Of a stretch of DNA of 64,000 nt, positions 34,101 to 41,657 are shown piece by piece. This DNA is from Vicugna pacos (lineage: Eukaryota; Chordata; Mammalia; Artiodactyla; Camelidae). A model generated the notes under the pieces. The model saw nothing but the letters and a program-made list of their open reading frames with translations, was not told the DNA's origin and searched no databases. How positions within the stretch are numbered: the first letter of the stretch is position 1; every line of letters starts with the position of its first letter. The DNA lies in the NCBI RefSeq assembly GCF_048564905.1, contig NW_027328900.1:1-64000 (forward strand), written 5' to 3'. Position numbers and translations under genes: made by a program.

Positions 34101-37100
34101 CTAGGTGGCCGTCTGCTCTCTTGTCTGTCTCACACTCCCAGGGGTGTCTGGGTGTGAGGCTTGAGTCGGGGATGGGAGGCAGGCTGCCAGGGAGTCTGCA
34201 CCTGGTGGCTGCCACTCAGACTTTGTGCAGACCCTTGATCGGCGCTGGTTATGCCCCAGGCTATAAAGGGAACAGCTCTTCTAAGATGGGTGAGTCAAAA
34301 ACAGAGGTGTTTTTGTCTCAGAATAGAGTGAGCCTGGCATTTTGGGAACTCAAAAGCCTCTGAACTTCTAAAATTACCTTCTGGGCTCTCCAGCTGCTGG
34401 TGGGGGGCCCAATTTTGGCCCCTCGGCTGTATGGAGACCTGGGGACCCTGAACTGGCTTGGGGAGACAGACCTCTCCCACCACCAGCAACAGGGACTGGT
34501 CTGGCTCCAGCAGGTCCGAGTTCCTGGGAAGGGAGAAAGGGATGGCTCTCTGAGGATCCAAGCAGCCCTAGCCCCTGCATGGACTTTTCTGGATGCTTAG
34601 GGCCCATGTTCTAGGAGGCCCTGCCCTTCTGCCCAGAACCACCAGCGAGTAATCACATAATTATGGGGTGAGAAGGAAGCACTTGGGGAAGGTGCAAAGC
34701 TGTGGTCAGTTCCTTCTCAGGCTTGTTGGCAGGTCCCAGTGATGAGTGGGAGGCCCGGTTTCTCTCATCACCTGGACAGAGTGGCTCAGTGCCAGTGACT
34801 CCAGGACCAGCCGGTCATCCTCGGGAGTGCCCTGCCCACCCACAGGGCTCCTCTCTCCAGTCCTGCGGCTCCCAGTCCCTGGGCTCCTGCCTCCACTTTG
34901 GCTCACCCTGTCCCCTGCCAGGAGCACTTTTCCCTCTTCTCGCTACCAATTTCCCACTTGTGAGGCTAGGGGTGAGTTTGTCCTCTTAGTTCCCCTTGCT
35001 GTTGTTCAAACATTCTATAGCAAATGCATAAATATTGCTGGAGAGGCTCCTCCTTGCTCCTAATGGCAGAGTAATCAATGGTCAGACCCTGGAGGAGAAG
35101 GCCTGGGATCAAATCTCAGCCCTGCTATTTCCTGGCTGGGTGACCCTGGGCCAGTTACTCACCCTCTCTGTGGAGGGTTTCCTTATCTGTAACATGTGGA
35201 TTGTAATTGTATCTCCCTCATGGGTTGGTTGAGTGGATATAGAAAATATATATAGGAGATATATAAAATGCATACAGGAAGCATTTAATAAATGTCAGTA
35301 ACTATCATTGTTATTATTCTCTGATGGGCTTGGATTATGGACAGCTAGTCCTTGGGGATAAGACTCTGGGGTGGAAAGCTCCCCTGTGGCTGCCCTTTTG
35401 GGACCACTTGACCATGTGGCTTCTGCTTGAACCCCTCCTCCCCCAACACCCGTCCCTCGTTGCACCCCTGGGTTCTGGCAGAGTTTCTCCTGGGACCAGT
35501 GTCCCAGATGGTTCTACCTGACTTACTTAGTTGGCAGACTCTCAGCGAGTCCCCTCTGTGCCTGGCGCCTTGCTGTACCCCAGGGAGCCTGGGAGAAATT
35601 AGGCAGGAGCTTTGCTGCCCAGACGCTGTAGGGGTGAGGGGAGGTGGACAAAGATGGAACCCTTCCAGCTGTGGGGAATGTGCATTCAGCTAGGAATGCA
35701 CACAGGGGCTGTGGGAGCTCAGGGTAGGCACCTGAACTCTGGAAGGCTTCACGGAGGAGGTGAGCCCAAAGTCAGTCCTGAAGGGCAAATAGGGATGCTC
35801 CAGCTGGACCAGAGAGGGGAAGGCTCTCCAGGCAGAAGGCACAGCATATTCAAATGCCCAGAAGCATTCTGCCTCCTGGACTCATAGGGCGTTATTTCTG
35901 TCTGATGTCCACCTGAAGCCTCCAGGTAGCAGATGGAGAATGATAATAAACAAAATCCTCCATGCAGGTGCTATTAGCCCCATATGGGGATGAGGAGCCT
36001 GAGGCACAGGGAAGTGGAGTGGCTGGCCCAAAGTCACACAGCTAGCGAGTGGGGGACGTGGGATTAGAACCCAAGACAACCTGACTCCGGAATTCATATT
36101 CTTAACCTTCCACCCCCTACGATGTAGGTCTTTCCAGCAAGGCTGCCTTTAGTCTCTGCCCAGAGGGGCTTCAACTTCCTGAGAGAGAGGCTGAGCCCCC
36201 ACACCACCCCACCCAGGTGCCCACACATGCAGACACCTAGCCGTGCACCTGCTTCACCCTACAGCCCACACTAACGCCTCCTGGGCCTCTAAGCTGGGAC
36301 GCCCCAGCCCCATCAGTGTTGTCACAGGCAGGCCTGGTCTCCCTGGTTCCAGGCAAACCCTCAAGAAGGGTGGCCTCCATCAGGGGCCTGGCAGCTCCAT
36401 CCCAGGGGACTGGGGAACCTTCCTGAACCGAGGAGGGGCCTGATGTCCTGGTGGTGGTGCTTCAGGCATTGAAGTTGCTGACTCCCTTGCCAGCCTCTCA
36501 CGCTGCCAGGCAGGCCCGTGGCAGGTGGGGAACAGGAGTGGGTGTGAGGGGGCACCTGCTCTCTGCCCTCACTTGCAGAGCTCCCCTGGTTCTCCTGTGT
36601 TTTGCAGTCTGTGGTGGTGCCCAGGTGTTGGGGAACAGCAGGGGCACTTCAGATCACAGTGAGCCACATCCTGGGAGATGCCGGCAGCCCCTACCTCACT
36701 GGACTTGTAAGACTGGGTGACTCCAGGCAGGCCTAAGTGGGTAGGGAATGGGGAGGGCCTAGGGGAGGAACTGTCCTGGAGGAAGGCCTGGAGGCTGGCC
36801 TGGTGGGCCTGGCAGACCCATTTTCTCTTCTCTGCAGATTTCCAGCGCCCTGCGGGACGAGGGCCCTGATTCCCACCTGCAGCACTTCCTCAGTCTCCGG
36901 CGAAGCTTCCTATGTCTTGTCTTCGTCATCATCCTGGGTGGCGGCTGCTTCTGGCTGACTACGCTGCACCTGGAGAGAGACCAGGCCCTGGCCCAGCAGC
37001 CTGGCCCAGGTAGCCCTGCCCCTTGCACCCATACCAGGCTCAGGGCTGACCCCAGAGGAGCAAGGAGCACCAGCCACCCCCTGAGCCCCTGGCCAGTTGA

Positions 37101-38047
37101 TTCATCTGTTCCTTCATTTATGTATTTATTCAAAAATAGTTATCACTCCCCTGCTATGTGCCAGGCAAGGTTGCAGATGCTGGGGAGTGAAGGCCAAGTC
37201 TAAGCCCTTATGAAAATGAAATAAACAAGAAACAAACAGAAGAAGCAAAAGATAGAGGATGTTGGAGGTGATACGTACTATGGAGAGACGTTAAGCAGGA
37301 AAGTGGAGAGAGAGGAACAGGTCGGGACAGGTTTGCAATTTTTGAAAGGGTGGTCAGAGAGGTCCTTGCTGCACAGGTGACCTTAGAGCAAAGATTTGGA
37401 GGAGATAAGGGAGTGAGTCATGCAGCTGTTTTGGGGCAGGTGCTCCTGGCAGAGGGAACAACCAGTGCAAAGGCCCTGAGGTAGGAATGTACCTGATGTG
37501 TTTGAGGGCAAGGAGGCCAGTGTGAATGCAGCAGGAGCAAGGGGCCAGTGGTAAGGACGAAGGTGGTAGTAATGGGGCCAGAGCATGGGGAGTTTGGGAG
37601 CCTATGTAGGGACTGAGGCCTTACCTCTGAGTGAGATGGAAGCTGCTATGGAGTTTCCAGTGGACAAGCCCCAGGGTGTCTGATTTACATCATAAAAGCA
37701 CCACTTTGGCTGCTGTGTTGAGAACAGACTGTAGGGGGTCTGTGTTGAAGCAAAGAGGCTATAGGAGGCTGGCAGCCATCAGGGGAGAGCAGCAGGGCTG
37801 GGACCATGGTGATGACATTGAAGGCAGAGACAAGGAGTCAGATCTGGAATTTATTTTGAAAATGGAAGCTAGGGTATTTTGTGAAAGCCTTTGCCCAGAC
37901 CTGGTCCCAAAACACCTTCTGCCTCCTTTGGGGCTGGCTGAGCTCCTTCCTCCCACAGGGACCCCGGACAATAAGGACATGGATGGCAAGGCCACGGAGA
38001 GCCAACCCCTACTTCCTGGCACGAGTGCCTCCACAAAGGACCACTGA
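4041..38047 (+). CDS. SPNS3: SPNS3, spinster homolog 3 (MFS transporter), exons 3-12; 5' part outside window
   Basis: Ten exons joined in order give about 425 residues matching the remembered human SPNS3 protein (512 aa) from about residue 88 to the stop. Spinster proteins are 12-helix major facilitator superfamily carriers. SPNS2 exports sphingosine-1-phosphate and SPNS1 moves lysophospholipids out of lysosomes; the SPNS3 substrate is poorly defined. Seen here: MFS motif [11 protein letters not shown] (4079-4108), the spinster block LSRGLVGIG in exon 4, [10 protein letters not shown] in exon 5, ALGFWAPKF in exon 7, [11 protein letters not shown] in exon 10, and a soluble tail ending STKDH. 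SPNS3 is preferred over SPNS1 or SPNS2 because of [26 protein letters not shown] and the short tail. Splice sites are GT-AG throughout and phases agree, except that the exon 3/4 junction is one base out of register. No internal stop was seen. Exons 1-2 lie upstream of base 1. Confidence 0.95.
4471..4485 (+). promoter_or_regulatory. CTCF-like motif in SPNS3 intron 3
   Basis: CCAGCAGGGGGCACC fits the CTCF core consensus CCASYAGRKGGCR closely. Occupancy cannot be judged from sequence. Confidence 0.45.
4651..4802 (+). CDS. SPNS3: SPNS3 exon 4
   Basis: The acceptor is catctgcccag and the exon starts in phase 0 with [15 protein letters not shown], then [19 protein letters not shown] and FYIFIAVG. 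This is the helix 4-5 region. The Arg of SRGLVG, which as I recall is essential in SPNS2, is kept. The exon ends in phase 2 (AG, completed to Ser by exon 5). The donor is GTTGGT, a weak match to GTRAGT. Relative to human SPNS3 as remembered, Pro in FIPVG is Ala here. Confidence 0.95.
4930..5060 (+). repeat. MIR, forward
   Basis: TCTCTGAGCCTCAGTTTCCT, CATCTGTAAAAATGG and a degraded 3' part. Confidence 0.8.
5520..5586 (+). CDS. SPNS3: SPNS3 exon 5
   Basis: The acceptor is ctctgctgcag. The first base T completes the Ser codon, followed by [20 protein letters not shown] and LR. The donor is GTGAGT at 5587, phase 0. The GLGYVLGS helix and the NWRWALR loop are typical of the spinster family. Confidence 0.95.
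5755..5905 (+). repeat. MIR, forward
   Basis: GGGATCAAATCCCAGCTGCT, AGCTGTGTGACCTCAGGC and CCTATCTGTAGAGTGGG, in MIR order. Confidence 0.8.
6336..6484 (+). CDS. SPNS3: SPNS3 exon 6
   Basis: The acceptor is ctatccccag. The exon reads [20 protein letters not shown] and continues PRGAAEKQG to DVRYLGR. It covers helix 6 and part of the central cytoplasmic loop. It ends in phase 2 (AA, completed to Asn by exon 7). The donor is GTGAGT at 6485. Confidence 0.95.
6730..6810 (+). repeat. Probable MIR fragment
   Basis: GGCTCTGCCTCTGCCTTATC, GAGTGACCTGAGACTTGG and TCATTGATTCAATGGAC follow the MIR pattern weakly. Confidence 0.45.
7304..7456 (+). CDS. SPNS3: SPNS3 exon 7
   Basis: The acceptor is tttctcttgcag. 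T completes Asn, then [36 protein letters not shown], and a Cys-rich luminal loop [10 protein letters not shown]. It ends with AG (Ser split with exon 8). The donor is GTGAGG at 7457. Human SPNS3, as remembered, has Trp where this sequence has Cys in SFVCSN. Confidence 0.95.
8465..8640 (-). repeat. MIR, reverse
   Basis: CAAATGAGGAGATGGAAGAT, CTTGTCCAAGGTCACACAGC and CAGAGCCAGGATTCAGAC. Confidence 0.8.
8994..9449 (-). mobile_element. MaLR-type solo LTR (MLT1-like), fossil
   Basis: Reverse-oriented LTR. The left end resembles the MLT1 terminus TAGTGTCCTAGGGCTG; the middle has AGTTCTGGAGGCCAGAAGTC and TTATAAGGACACTTG; the right end has GATTAGGACATAGATGTC. An old non-autonomous ERVL-related relic shared by placental mammals. 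Much decayed; family assigned from memory. Confidence 0.65.
10735..10870 (+). repeat. MIR, forward
   Basis: GAAATCCTGGCTCTGCAGCT, CACTAGCTGGGTAACCTTGG and CTTCCTCAGCTG. Confidence 0.75.
10875..11640 (+). repeat. Ancient mammalian repeat, copy A (family not resolved)
   Basis: Purine-rich unit that recurs in the window (see 15620, 19385, 37105 and 60730). It runs from an 'aggcgctatgctcccagc' opening through 'gaatgaccttgatgatagag', 'gggacatttgtgatgggtc' and 'agggtcagatcatgaaggtc' to 'ggaggttgtcttggaggggc'. I recognise it as an old, widely spread interspersed repeat but cannot name the family with confidence. Its long open frames are not genes. Confidence 0.6.
12001..12190 (+). CDS. SPNS3: SPNS3 exon 8
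   Basis: The acceptor is cttttttccatcag. C completes Ser, then [37 protein letters not shown] and a helix up to LQASY. The two-Arg motif after the helix (ASRRYKK) matches the second motif A-like loop of the C-terminal half. It ends in phase 0 with donor GTAAGT at 12191. Confidence 0.95.
12275..12440 (-). repeat. MIR, reverse
   Basis: CCCATTTTACAGATGAGTAA, ACTGAGGCTCACC and ATTTGAGCCTAAGCC. Confidence 0.85.
12605..12975 (+). repeat. L2-like fragment
   Basis: AACTCAAAGGCCACCTCCTC, CAAAAGCCCTCCGAGACTAC and later C/T-rich text follow the L2 3' end pattern. Confidence 0.55.
14095..14290 (-). repeat. MIR, reverse
   Basis: CCCACTCGACAGATAGGAAT, ACTGAGGCCCAGAGAC and the flanking reverse MIR pattern. 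Confidence 0.7.
15100..15615 (+). repeat. L2 fragment, 3' end
   Basis: CCTCTCATGAACCTCCCTGG, GCCTTCCTAGGTTCCCTGAT, the CAGAGTGTCAGGCACTT core and the CTTGCTGAGTGAGTAG end follow the L2 3' consensus. Confidence 0.6.
15620..17230 (+). repeat. Ancient mammalian repeat, copy B, split by an L1
   Basis: Left half (15620-16160) runs from 'gttgagggagacagacaac' through 'taaatgccctaaggtagga' to 'aggaccttgtggacattagg'. Right half (16850-17230) runs from 'aatcactctgacttctctgt' through 'ggtgtgagagaaagtcgaag' to 'gttggatacaggagtctgg'. The order matches copies at 19385 and 37105, with an L1 between the halves. Confidence 0.6.
16165..16850 (-). mobile_element. L1 fragment (ORF2), reverse
   Basis: Contains AACCAACCTTGCATTCCTGG and GATAAACCCTCCCTTGG, then TTTTTGCATCTATGTTCGTA and TCTGGTTCTGGCTTTTGTTG, all reverse complements of L1 ORF2. 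Inserted into ancient repeat copy B. Confidence 0.85.
17378..17475. repeat. (CATC)n simple repeat
   Basis: Imperfect tetranucleotide array (CCAT/CACC/TATC variants) of about 100 bases. Likely length-variable. Confidence 0.9.
17590..17870. repeat. Degenerate GT-rich tract
   Basis: Alternating purine-pyrimidine text such as gtgtgtgtatgtatctaagt and tacatgtgtatcag. It looks like a decayed GT/TGTA microsatellite. Confidence 0.7.
18425..18560 (+). repeat. MIR, forward
   Basis: CTTACTAGCTGTGTGAGCTA, GAGCCTCAGTTTCCTCAGC and ATGAAATGGGAGTGC. Confidence 0.85.
18560..18960 (-). mobile_element. MaLR-type LTR (MLT1-like), fossil
   Basis: Reverse-oriented. TAGTTACTATGGATATGTAA and AGTGGTTTAAAACAACAAAA resemble the terminal LTR segment, followed by a middle shared with the copies at 19905 and 23842. 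Old and decayed; boundaries approximate. Confidence 0.5.
19905..20475 (-). mobile_element. MaLR-type LTR (MLT1-like), fossil, carrying a SINE
   Basis: Reverse-oriented. The left end resembles TTTTGCTGAGTAACAAAT and CTTAAAACAATGATTTATT; the right end has GGTGTGAATACCAAGAAGCC and CTTGGAGGCTG, matching the opening of MLT1D/E-type LTRs as remembered. It sits inside ancient repeat copy C and is itself interrupted by the SINE at 19968. Confidence 0.65.
19968..20056 (-). mobile_element. Camelid tRNA-Ala SINE, reverse
   Basis: TGGAGGTACTGGGGATTGAA, GACCTCATGCATGCC and CCACTGAGCTATATACCCCC. Short tail. Lies within the MLT1-like LTR. Confidence 0.9.
21350..21650 (-). mobile_element. L1 3' UTR-type fragment, reverse
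   Basis: TTTATTGAGGTGTAATTCAC, CCATTTAAAGTGCACAATTT and GTCACATCAATTTTAGAACA are typical of L1M 3' ends on the minus strand. Confidence 0.75.
21735..23275 (-). mobile_element. L1, 3' end plus C-terminal ORF2, reverse, carrying a SINE
   Basis: On the minus strand 22478-22251 and 22793-22527 encode ORF2p C-terminal text such as [15 protein letters not shown] and [19 protein letters not shown], and 23184-22990 encodes a further upstream ORF2p piece. The 3' UTR covers 21735-22100. About 1.4 kb of L1, 5'-truncated, disrupted by stops. Interrupted by the SINE at 22837. Confidence 0.85.
22837..22964 (+). mobile_element. Camelid tRNA-Ala SINE with perfect 17-base target duplication
   Basis: Head gaggggGAAGGTATAGCTCA, B box GGGTTGAATCC, tail AAATAAACCTAGTTACC. 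Flanked by identical 17-base duplications AAAAGCTTGTAAGTTTG at 22820-22836 and 22965-22981. It lies inside an L1, so it is younger than that L1. Confidence 0.96.
23842..24405 (-). mobile_element. MaLR-type LTR (MLT1-like), fossil
   Basis: Reverse-oriented. TTATCTCTTGCTGCATAACA at the left end, TTTCTGTGGGTCAAGAATCC, CTACAGTCAAGGTGTTAGTC and GACTACACAAGGGTGAG in the order of MLT1D/E-type LTRs. One copy without an internal region; old. Confidence 0.65.
25050..25360 (+). repeat. Polypyrimidine tract (TTCC/CTTT)n
   Basis: About 300 bases almost entirely C and T on the + strand, with TTCC, TTTC and CCCT units. It can form triplex (H-DNA) in principle and is likely length-variable. Confidence 0.92.
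25990..26088 (-). mobile_element. Camelid tRNA-Ala SINE, reverse, internally deleted
   Basis: GGTGGTAATTATGTTTC and GGCGGTACCGGGGCTTGAAC are present, but the text jumps from CATGCGTGCTAAA to CCCTCCCCC, so the A-box half of the tRNA head is missing. Flanked by duplications tgacttcctattttt (25975-25989) and ttgacttcctgttttt (from 26088). Confidence 0.85.
29505..29640 (+). repeat. L2-like fragment
   Basis: CATCCTTCAGGGCTCTGCTC, CACTGGGAAGCCCTCCGC and CTTCCTTTGTGCCAGCC follow the L2 3' end. Confidence 0.55.
29700..29815 (+). repeat. MIR, forward
   Basis: TGTGTGACCTGGGGCCTGAG, TCTTCTCATCTGTGAAATGG and GATATGTCTTATGAGG. Confidence 0.8.
30805..30870 (+). CDS. SPNS3: SPNS3 exon 9
   Basis: A 66-base exon in phase 0 on both sides. 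The acceptor is ctgtgtccacag and the donor GTAGGT at 30871. It encodes [20 protein letters not shown] plus LL. Human SPNS3, as remembered, reads [12 protein letters not shown], so the Asn-Trp pair kept across the spinster family is Ser-Cys here. It is separated from exon 8 by an 18.6 kb intron. Confidence 0.93.
31035..31175 (-). repeat. MIR, reverse
   Basis: CCATTTTGTAGATGAGCAAA, CTCAGAGAGGGCAGG and CAAGCTCACACAGCATGCAG. Confidence 0.8.
31640..31860 (+). repeat. MIR, forward
   Basis: CTCTGCTTCTGCCACTTACT, GGCGAGTCACTTTGTGTCTC and CAAGCCTCAGTTTCTG. Confidence 0.85.
32150..32310 (+). repeat. MIR, forward
   Basis: CAGACTCAGCCACAGACCTG, GGGCCTCAGTTTCCTTGC and TATAAAAAGGGGTAATC. Confidence 0.8.
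33119..33132 (+). promoter_or_regulatory. CTCF-like motif in SPNS3 intron 9
   Basis: CCTCCAGGGGGCAG matches the CTCF core except T at the third position. Sequence evidence only. Confidence 0.3.
33619..33815 (+). mobile_element. MER5A-like hAT DNA transposon remnant
   Basis: GGTCCAGTGATTCTCAAGCT at the left, GAGCTTGTTACAAGCTCAGC and GTCTGAATTTCTAATGAATG in the middle, CACCTGGAGATCGCTGG at the right. The ends are roughly inverted, as in MER5A. Confidence 0.6.
35090..35315 (+). repeat. MIR, forward, nearly full length
   Basis: GGGATCAAATCTCAGCCCTG, TGGGTGACCCTGGGCCAGTT, TTCCTTATCTGTAACATG and the 3' part GCATTTAATAAATGTCAG. Confidence 0.88.
35930..36112 (-). repeat. MIR, reverse
   Basis: ATGGGGATGAGGAGCCTGAG, CCAAAGTCACACAGCTAGCG and GGGATTAGAACCCAAGAC. 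Confidence 0.85.
36608..36706 (+). CDS. SPNS3: SPNS3 exon 10
   Basis: The acceptor is ctgtgttttgcag. The exon is 33 codons in phase 0: [20 protein letters not shown] then [13 protein letters not shown]. The GDAGSPYL signature is diagnostic of spinster proteins. The donor is GTAAGA at 36707. Trp replaces the Arg remembered in human CRGTAEAL. Confidence 0.95.
36838..37009 (+). CDS. SPNS3: SPNS3 exon 11
   Basis: The acceptor is tcttctctgcag, only 131 bases after exon 10. The exon encodes [20 protein letters not shown], then the last helix ([20 protein letters not shown]) and the start of the cytosolic tail [14 protein letters not shown]. It ends in phase 1. The donor is GTAGCC at 37010. Confidence 0.95.
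37105..37800 (+). repeat. Ancient mammalian repeat, copy D, in SPNS3 intron 11
   Basis: 'tgctatgtgccaggcaaggt', 'aggtgaccttagagcaaaga', 'accagtgcaaaggccctgag', 'gcaaggaggccagtgtgaat' and 'aacagactgtagggggtctg' give the fullest version of the family in the window. Ends about 150 bases before exon 12. Confidence 0.6.
37959..38047 (+). CDS. SPNS3: SPNS3 exon 12 (last coding exon with stop)
   Basis: The acceptor is cttcctcccacag. GG completes Gly, then [20 protein letters not shown] and TSASTKDH, stop TGA at 38045-38047. It matches the C-terminal tail of SPNS3, including the acidic/Leu-rich QPLLPG stretch that resembles a dileucine sorting signal (inference). Confidence 0.95.
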
Positions 38048-38355
38048 GGCCCCTGCCCTGCAGTGAGGAGGCCCCACCCACCTGGCCTGGATCCCTCCCG
38101 GTGGCCTCCACTGCCTCAGTGCCTCTGCCCACCTTTGGCTGTGGTTCTGGGGCCCTGGCCGAGCTGCACCTGCCACTTCTTTGCTCCCGGCTAGATAGCT
38201 GGCAGCGCCTGCGGCTGGGCTGGGAATTGAGCTGCCACCACCCTCCGCGGGAGGCCCACGCCTGTGCCTACACCCAGCACGAGGCCGCTCCAGCCTGGGG
38301 TTCTCAGCCTGGCTGCCTGTGGGCCCCGATTAAAGTATGGCCAGTACAAAGCCCA
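38048..38355 (+). other. SPNS3: SPNS3 3' UTR
   Basis: GC-rich stretch directly after the stop. It ends at an ATTAAA signal at 38329-38334, so cleavage is expected at roughly 38345-38355. No repeat is seen inside. The exact end is inferred. Confidence 0.8.
38329..38334 (+). terminator. SPNS3: Polyadenylation signal ATTAAA
   Basis: ATTAAA, the commonest variant signal, lies 282 bases after the SPNS3 stop. A T/G-rich stretch (38375-38410) follows that could serve as the downstream element. No AATAAA is closer. Confidence 0.75.
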
Positions 38356-39299
38356 TGGATATAGGCCTGTAGACAATCCTGTTATTTATAGCCTCAAGGT
38401 GTCTCTGCTGGGATTGGAAGCAAGAGAGGCGGAGGTGGGCAGTCTGGGCCAAGGATGCAGGGCTGCTGCTCTGGAAACCAAGGAGGCTGCTCAGCATGAG
38501 TGTCTAGGTGTCCTCACCCTGGACTGCCCGCTCTGACCCAGCTTCCCCACTCTGAGGGGTCAGGAGGGCACAGGACACCGCTCTGTGTGAGTTCACCCTC
38601 TGAGCAAAAGATGGGGCTGAATCAGCAGTCTTGAGGGTGGGTTTCTCCTCTGGCTGGTGTGGGGGTGTGGCTGCAAGATGTAGGGAACCGCTCTGAGAAG
38701 TGCCCAAGCCTGCACAGACCCCGCTGCCCCAGAGCCACACCGGGGGACTCGCATGGCCTTGTACCTGTGCCCTGCTCTGCGCCCTGACCCCCACCTCAAC
38801 CCCATGCTCTGACCCCAGCCCAGCCCATGGGGAAAGCTGGCTCTGTGGGACTCACATTTGGCCACTGGGTTCAGAGCAGCTGCACACAGTGGACCCTGCA
38901 GGAAACCAACAGCTTCCAGGCGGGCAGCAGTGGGGAGGCATGTTCTTTCTGCCATGAGCATGAGTGCCTCTCCCCCTCCCCCAGTGCCCTGCCGGGCAAT
39001 CACTGCTCGCTCGCTGATCGCCATCTTCGCTGTGCCAGGCTGGGCTTGCCTCCCAGCAGCTGTGGGCAGAGCAGTGATTTAGACTCACGCTCACCTCCTG
39101 ACCCTTGCTTGCTCCATCCCTGCCCCTTATCACTGGATGGGACAAGCTCCAGGAGCTGGACTCTTGAGCTCAGCCCACACCTCCCCCACAACCCAAGTCT
39201 CAGCCCTCCCTCAGGAGCAGCCATCACCGGGCTGACCAGCCCCTCAACCCACGATCTGACACTTGGAGCTCATGAAACAGGCTGCCTCTGAAGTTACAA

Positions 39300-40125
39300 G
39301 AAAAAGGATTCCTGGGGGTATTTGGTAAGGGTTCTATAGCCAATTATAATGTGGGCACAGGTGAGAGGGGGGCATTCCCTCACCACCAAGCAGTTCTCTG
39401 ACACCAGCTGGGTGTCCTACAGTTCAACTCAATTCTGACACTGTCTACCCAGAGAGAGCATCAGATTTCTCTGGTTAAGGGTTCAGTCCTACAAGACTGC
39501 CCCTGCCACCCCCACCCTACGCTTCAGATGCCAATCACAAGTCCAGGTTGTGACCTCAGAGGTTCCCACGCCCCACTCCTTGGGTTCCATTAATTTGCAA
39601 GAGCGGTTCACAGAATTCAGGAAACCCATTTACTCACTAGATGACCGGTTTATTATAAAGGCTATAACTCAGGAACAGCCAGATGGAAGAGATGCATGGG
39701 ACAGGGTCTAGGGAAAGGGCGTGGAGCCTTCATGCCCTCTCTGCATGCACCACTCTCCCCAGATGTTCATGTGTTCACCAACCCGGAAGCTCTCCCAACC
39801 CAGTCCTTCTGGATTTTATGGAGGCTTCATTACTTAGGCATGGTTGATTAAACCATGGGCCACTGGTGACTGAGCTCAACTTCCAGCCCCTCTCCCCTCC
39901 CTGGAGGTGGTGGGGGTTTAGTACTCAAAGTTCCAACCCTCTCATCACATGGCTGGCTCTCTGGCAACCAGCCCCGTCCTTAGGTGAATTCCAAAAGTCA
40001 CCTCATTAACAAACAAAAGGCACTGTGCAGGCTCCCATCACCTAGGAAATTCCAAGGATTTTAGGAGCTCTGTGTCAGAAACAGGACAAAGACCAAATAT
40101 ATATTTCTTATTATAAATCATGGTA
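39300..40125 (-). mobile_element. ERVL-type LTR, fossil (family uncertain)
   Basis: Reverse-oriented. Recognised phrases include CAGGAACAGCCAGATGGAAG, TTTTATGGAGGCTTCATTAC, AGGCATGGTTGATTAAACCA and GGAAATTCCAAGGATTTTAG, typical of an old mammalian LTR of the ERVL group as I remember it. Probably older than the placental radiation; no internal region seen. Confidence 0.55.
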
Positions 40126-40322
40126 TTACACTTGGTTTCTCCTAAGAAGGAGGCAGCCAGTCTGTGCAGGAGCCAGGATGTCATGGCCCCCCATGGCATT
40201 CACTGGCTGTGTACCTGGGCCACTTCCTGTCAGCTCCTAGCTGTGGACGCCCCAGTTATATTTAAGAGGTGTGTTGAATGTGGTTTTTCAAACCTGGGCC
40301 TCATGTGAGGCATTTATCGTAA

Positions 40323-41600
40323 AAAATTTAGAATGAGAATAGCAAAATAAACCCACAGAATGGTAGTGGGGCAAATGGATATCCACATACCAGAGAATGA
40401 TGTTGGATCCCTACCTTGCACCATACACAAAAATTAACTCAAAATGGATCAAATTCTAAATATAAAAGCTAAAACTATAAAACCCTTAGAAGAAAGCATA
40501 AGCATAAATCTTTGCGACTTTGGATTAGGCAGTAGTTTCTTAGATAAGACACCAAAAGCACATGCAACAAAAGGAAAAATAGATAAGTTGGACACCATCA
40601 AAATTAAAAACTTCTGTGCTTTAAATGATACCATCAAGAAAACCCCCAAAATGGGAGAAAAGTTTATAAATCATGTATCTGTTAAAGGAGATATATTTAG
40701 AATACATGAAGAATTCCTTCAACTCATTAATAAGACAAACCCAATTTTAAAGTGGGCAAAGGATCTAAATGGACATTTCTCTAAAGATATACTAATGGCC
40801 AGTAAGCACATGAAAAGATATCAATATCATTAGGCATCAGGGAAATGCAATCAAAACCACAATGAGGTATTATTTCACACCCACTAAGACTGATAAAATA
40901 AAAAGAGACCAATAATAAAAGTGTTGGGAAGGATATAAGGAAATTGGGACCTTCGTACATGTTTGGTAGAAGTATAAAATGGTATAGTCACTGTGGAAAA
41001 CAATCTGGAAGTTTTTCAAAAAGTTAAATATAGAATACTATAGGATTCACCAATTCTACTCCCAGGTATATACTCAATAGAATTGAAAACATGTTCACAC
41101 AAAAACTTGTACACAAATGTTTGTAGCATCATTATTCATTAAAGCAAAAAGTGGAAACAACTCAAATGTCCATCAACCGATGAAGAGATAGTCAAATCTG
41201 ATCTATCCATACAGTGGAATATTACTCAGCTATAAAAAGAAATGATATACTGTTGCATGCTATGACATGGATGAAAACCTTATTCTAACTGAAGGAAGCC
41301 AGACACTAAAGATCATATATCCTTTTATTTATATGCAATAACCAGAATAGGCAAATCTGTAGAGACAGAAAGTAAATTAATTGTCTAGGGAAAGGGTTGG
41401 AGGGAGGGGAATGGTGAGGAACTGTTAATGGATAGAGAATTCTTTGTAGAGTGATGAAAACATTCTAAAATTAATTGCAGAGGTTGTACAACTCTGTGAA
41501 CACACTAACAACCATGGAAATGTGTACACTTTATATGGGTGAACTACATTATATAAATTATACCTTAATACATTTATTGTAAAAAGAATAAATATATCCA
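40323..41600 (+). mobile_element. L1, ORF2 C-terminus plus 3' UTR, forward
   Basis: An open stretch 40444-40833 encodes ORF2p C-terminal text (TPKAHATKGKIDKLDTIKIK, ILKWAKDLNGHFSKDILMAS). It is followed by GGAATATTACTCAGCTATAA and an AT-rich 3' UTR. About 1.3 kb, 5'-truncated. The ORF2 frame is broken after 40833. Confidence 0.88.
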
Positions 41601-41657
41601 AAGAAATAAGAAAATAATGAAAACAAGAGCATAAGATTGAGAATAGAAACAATAAAC

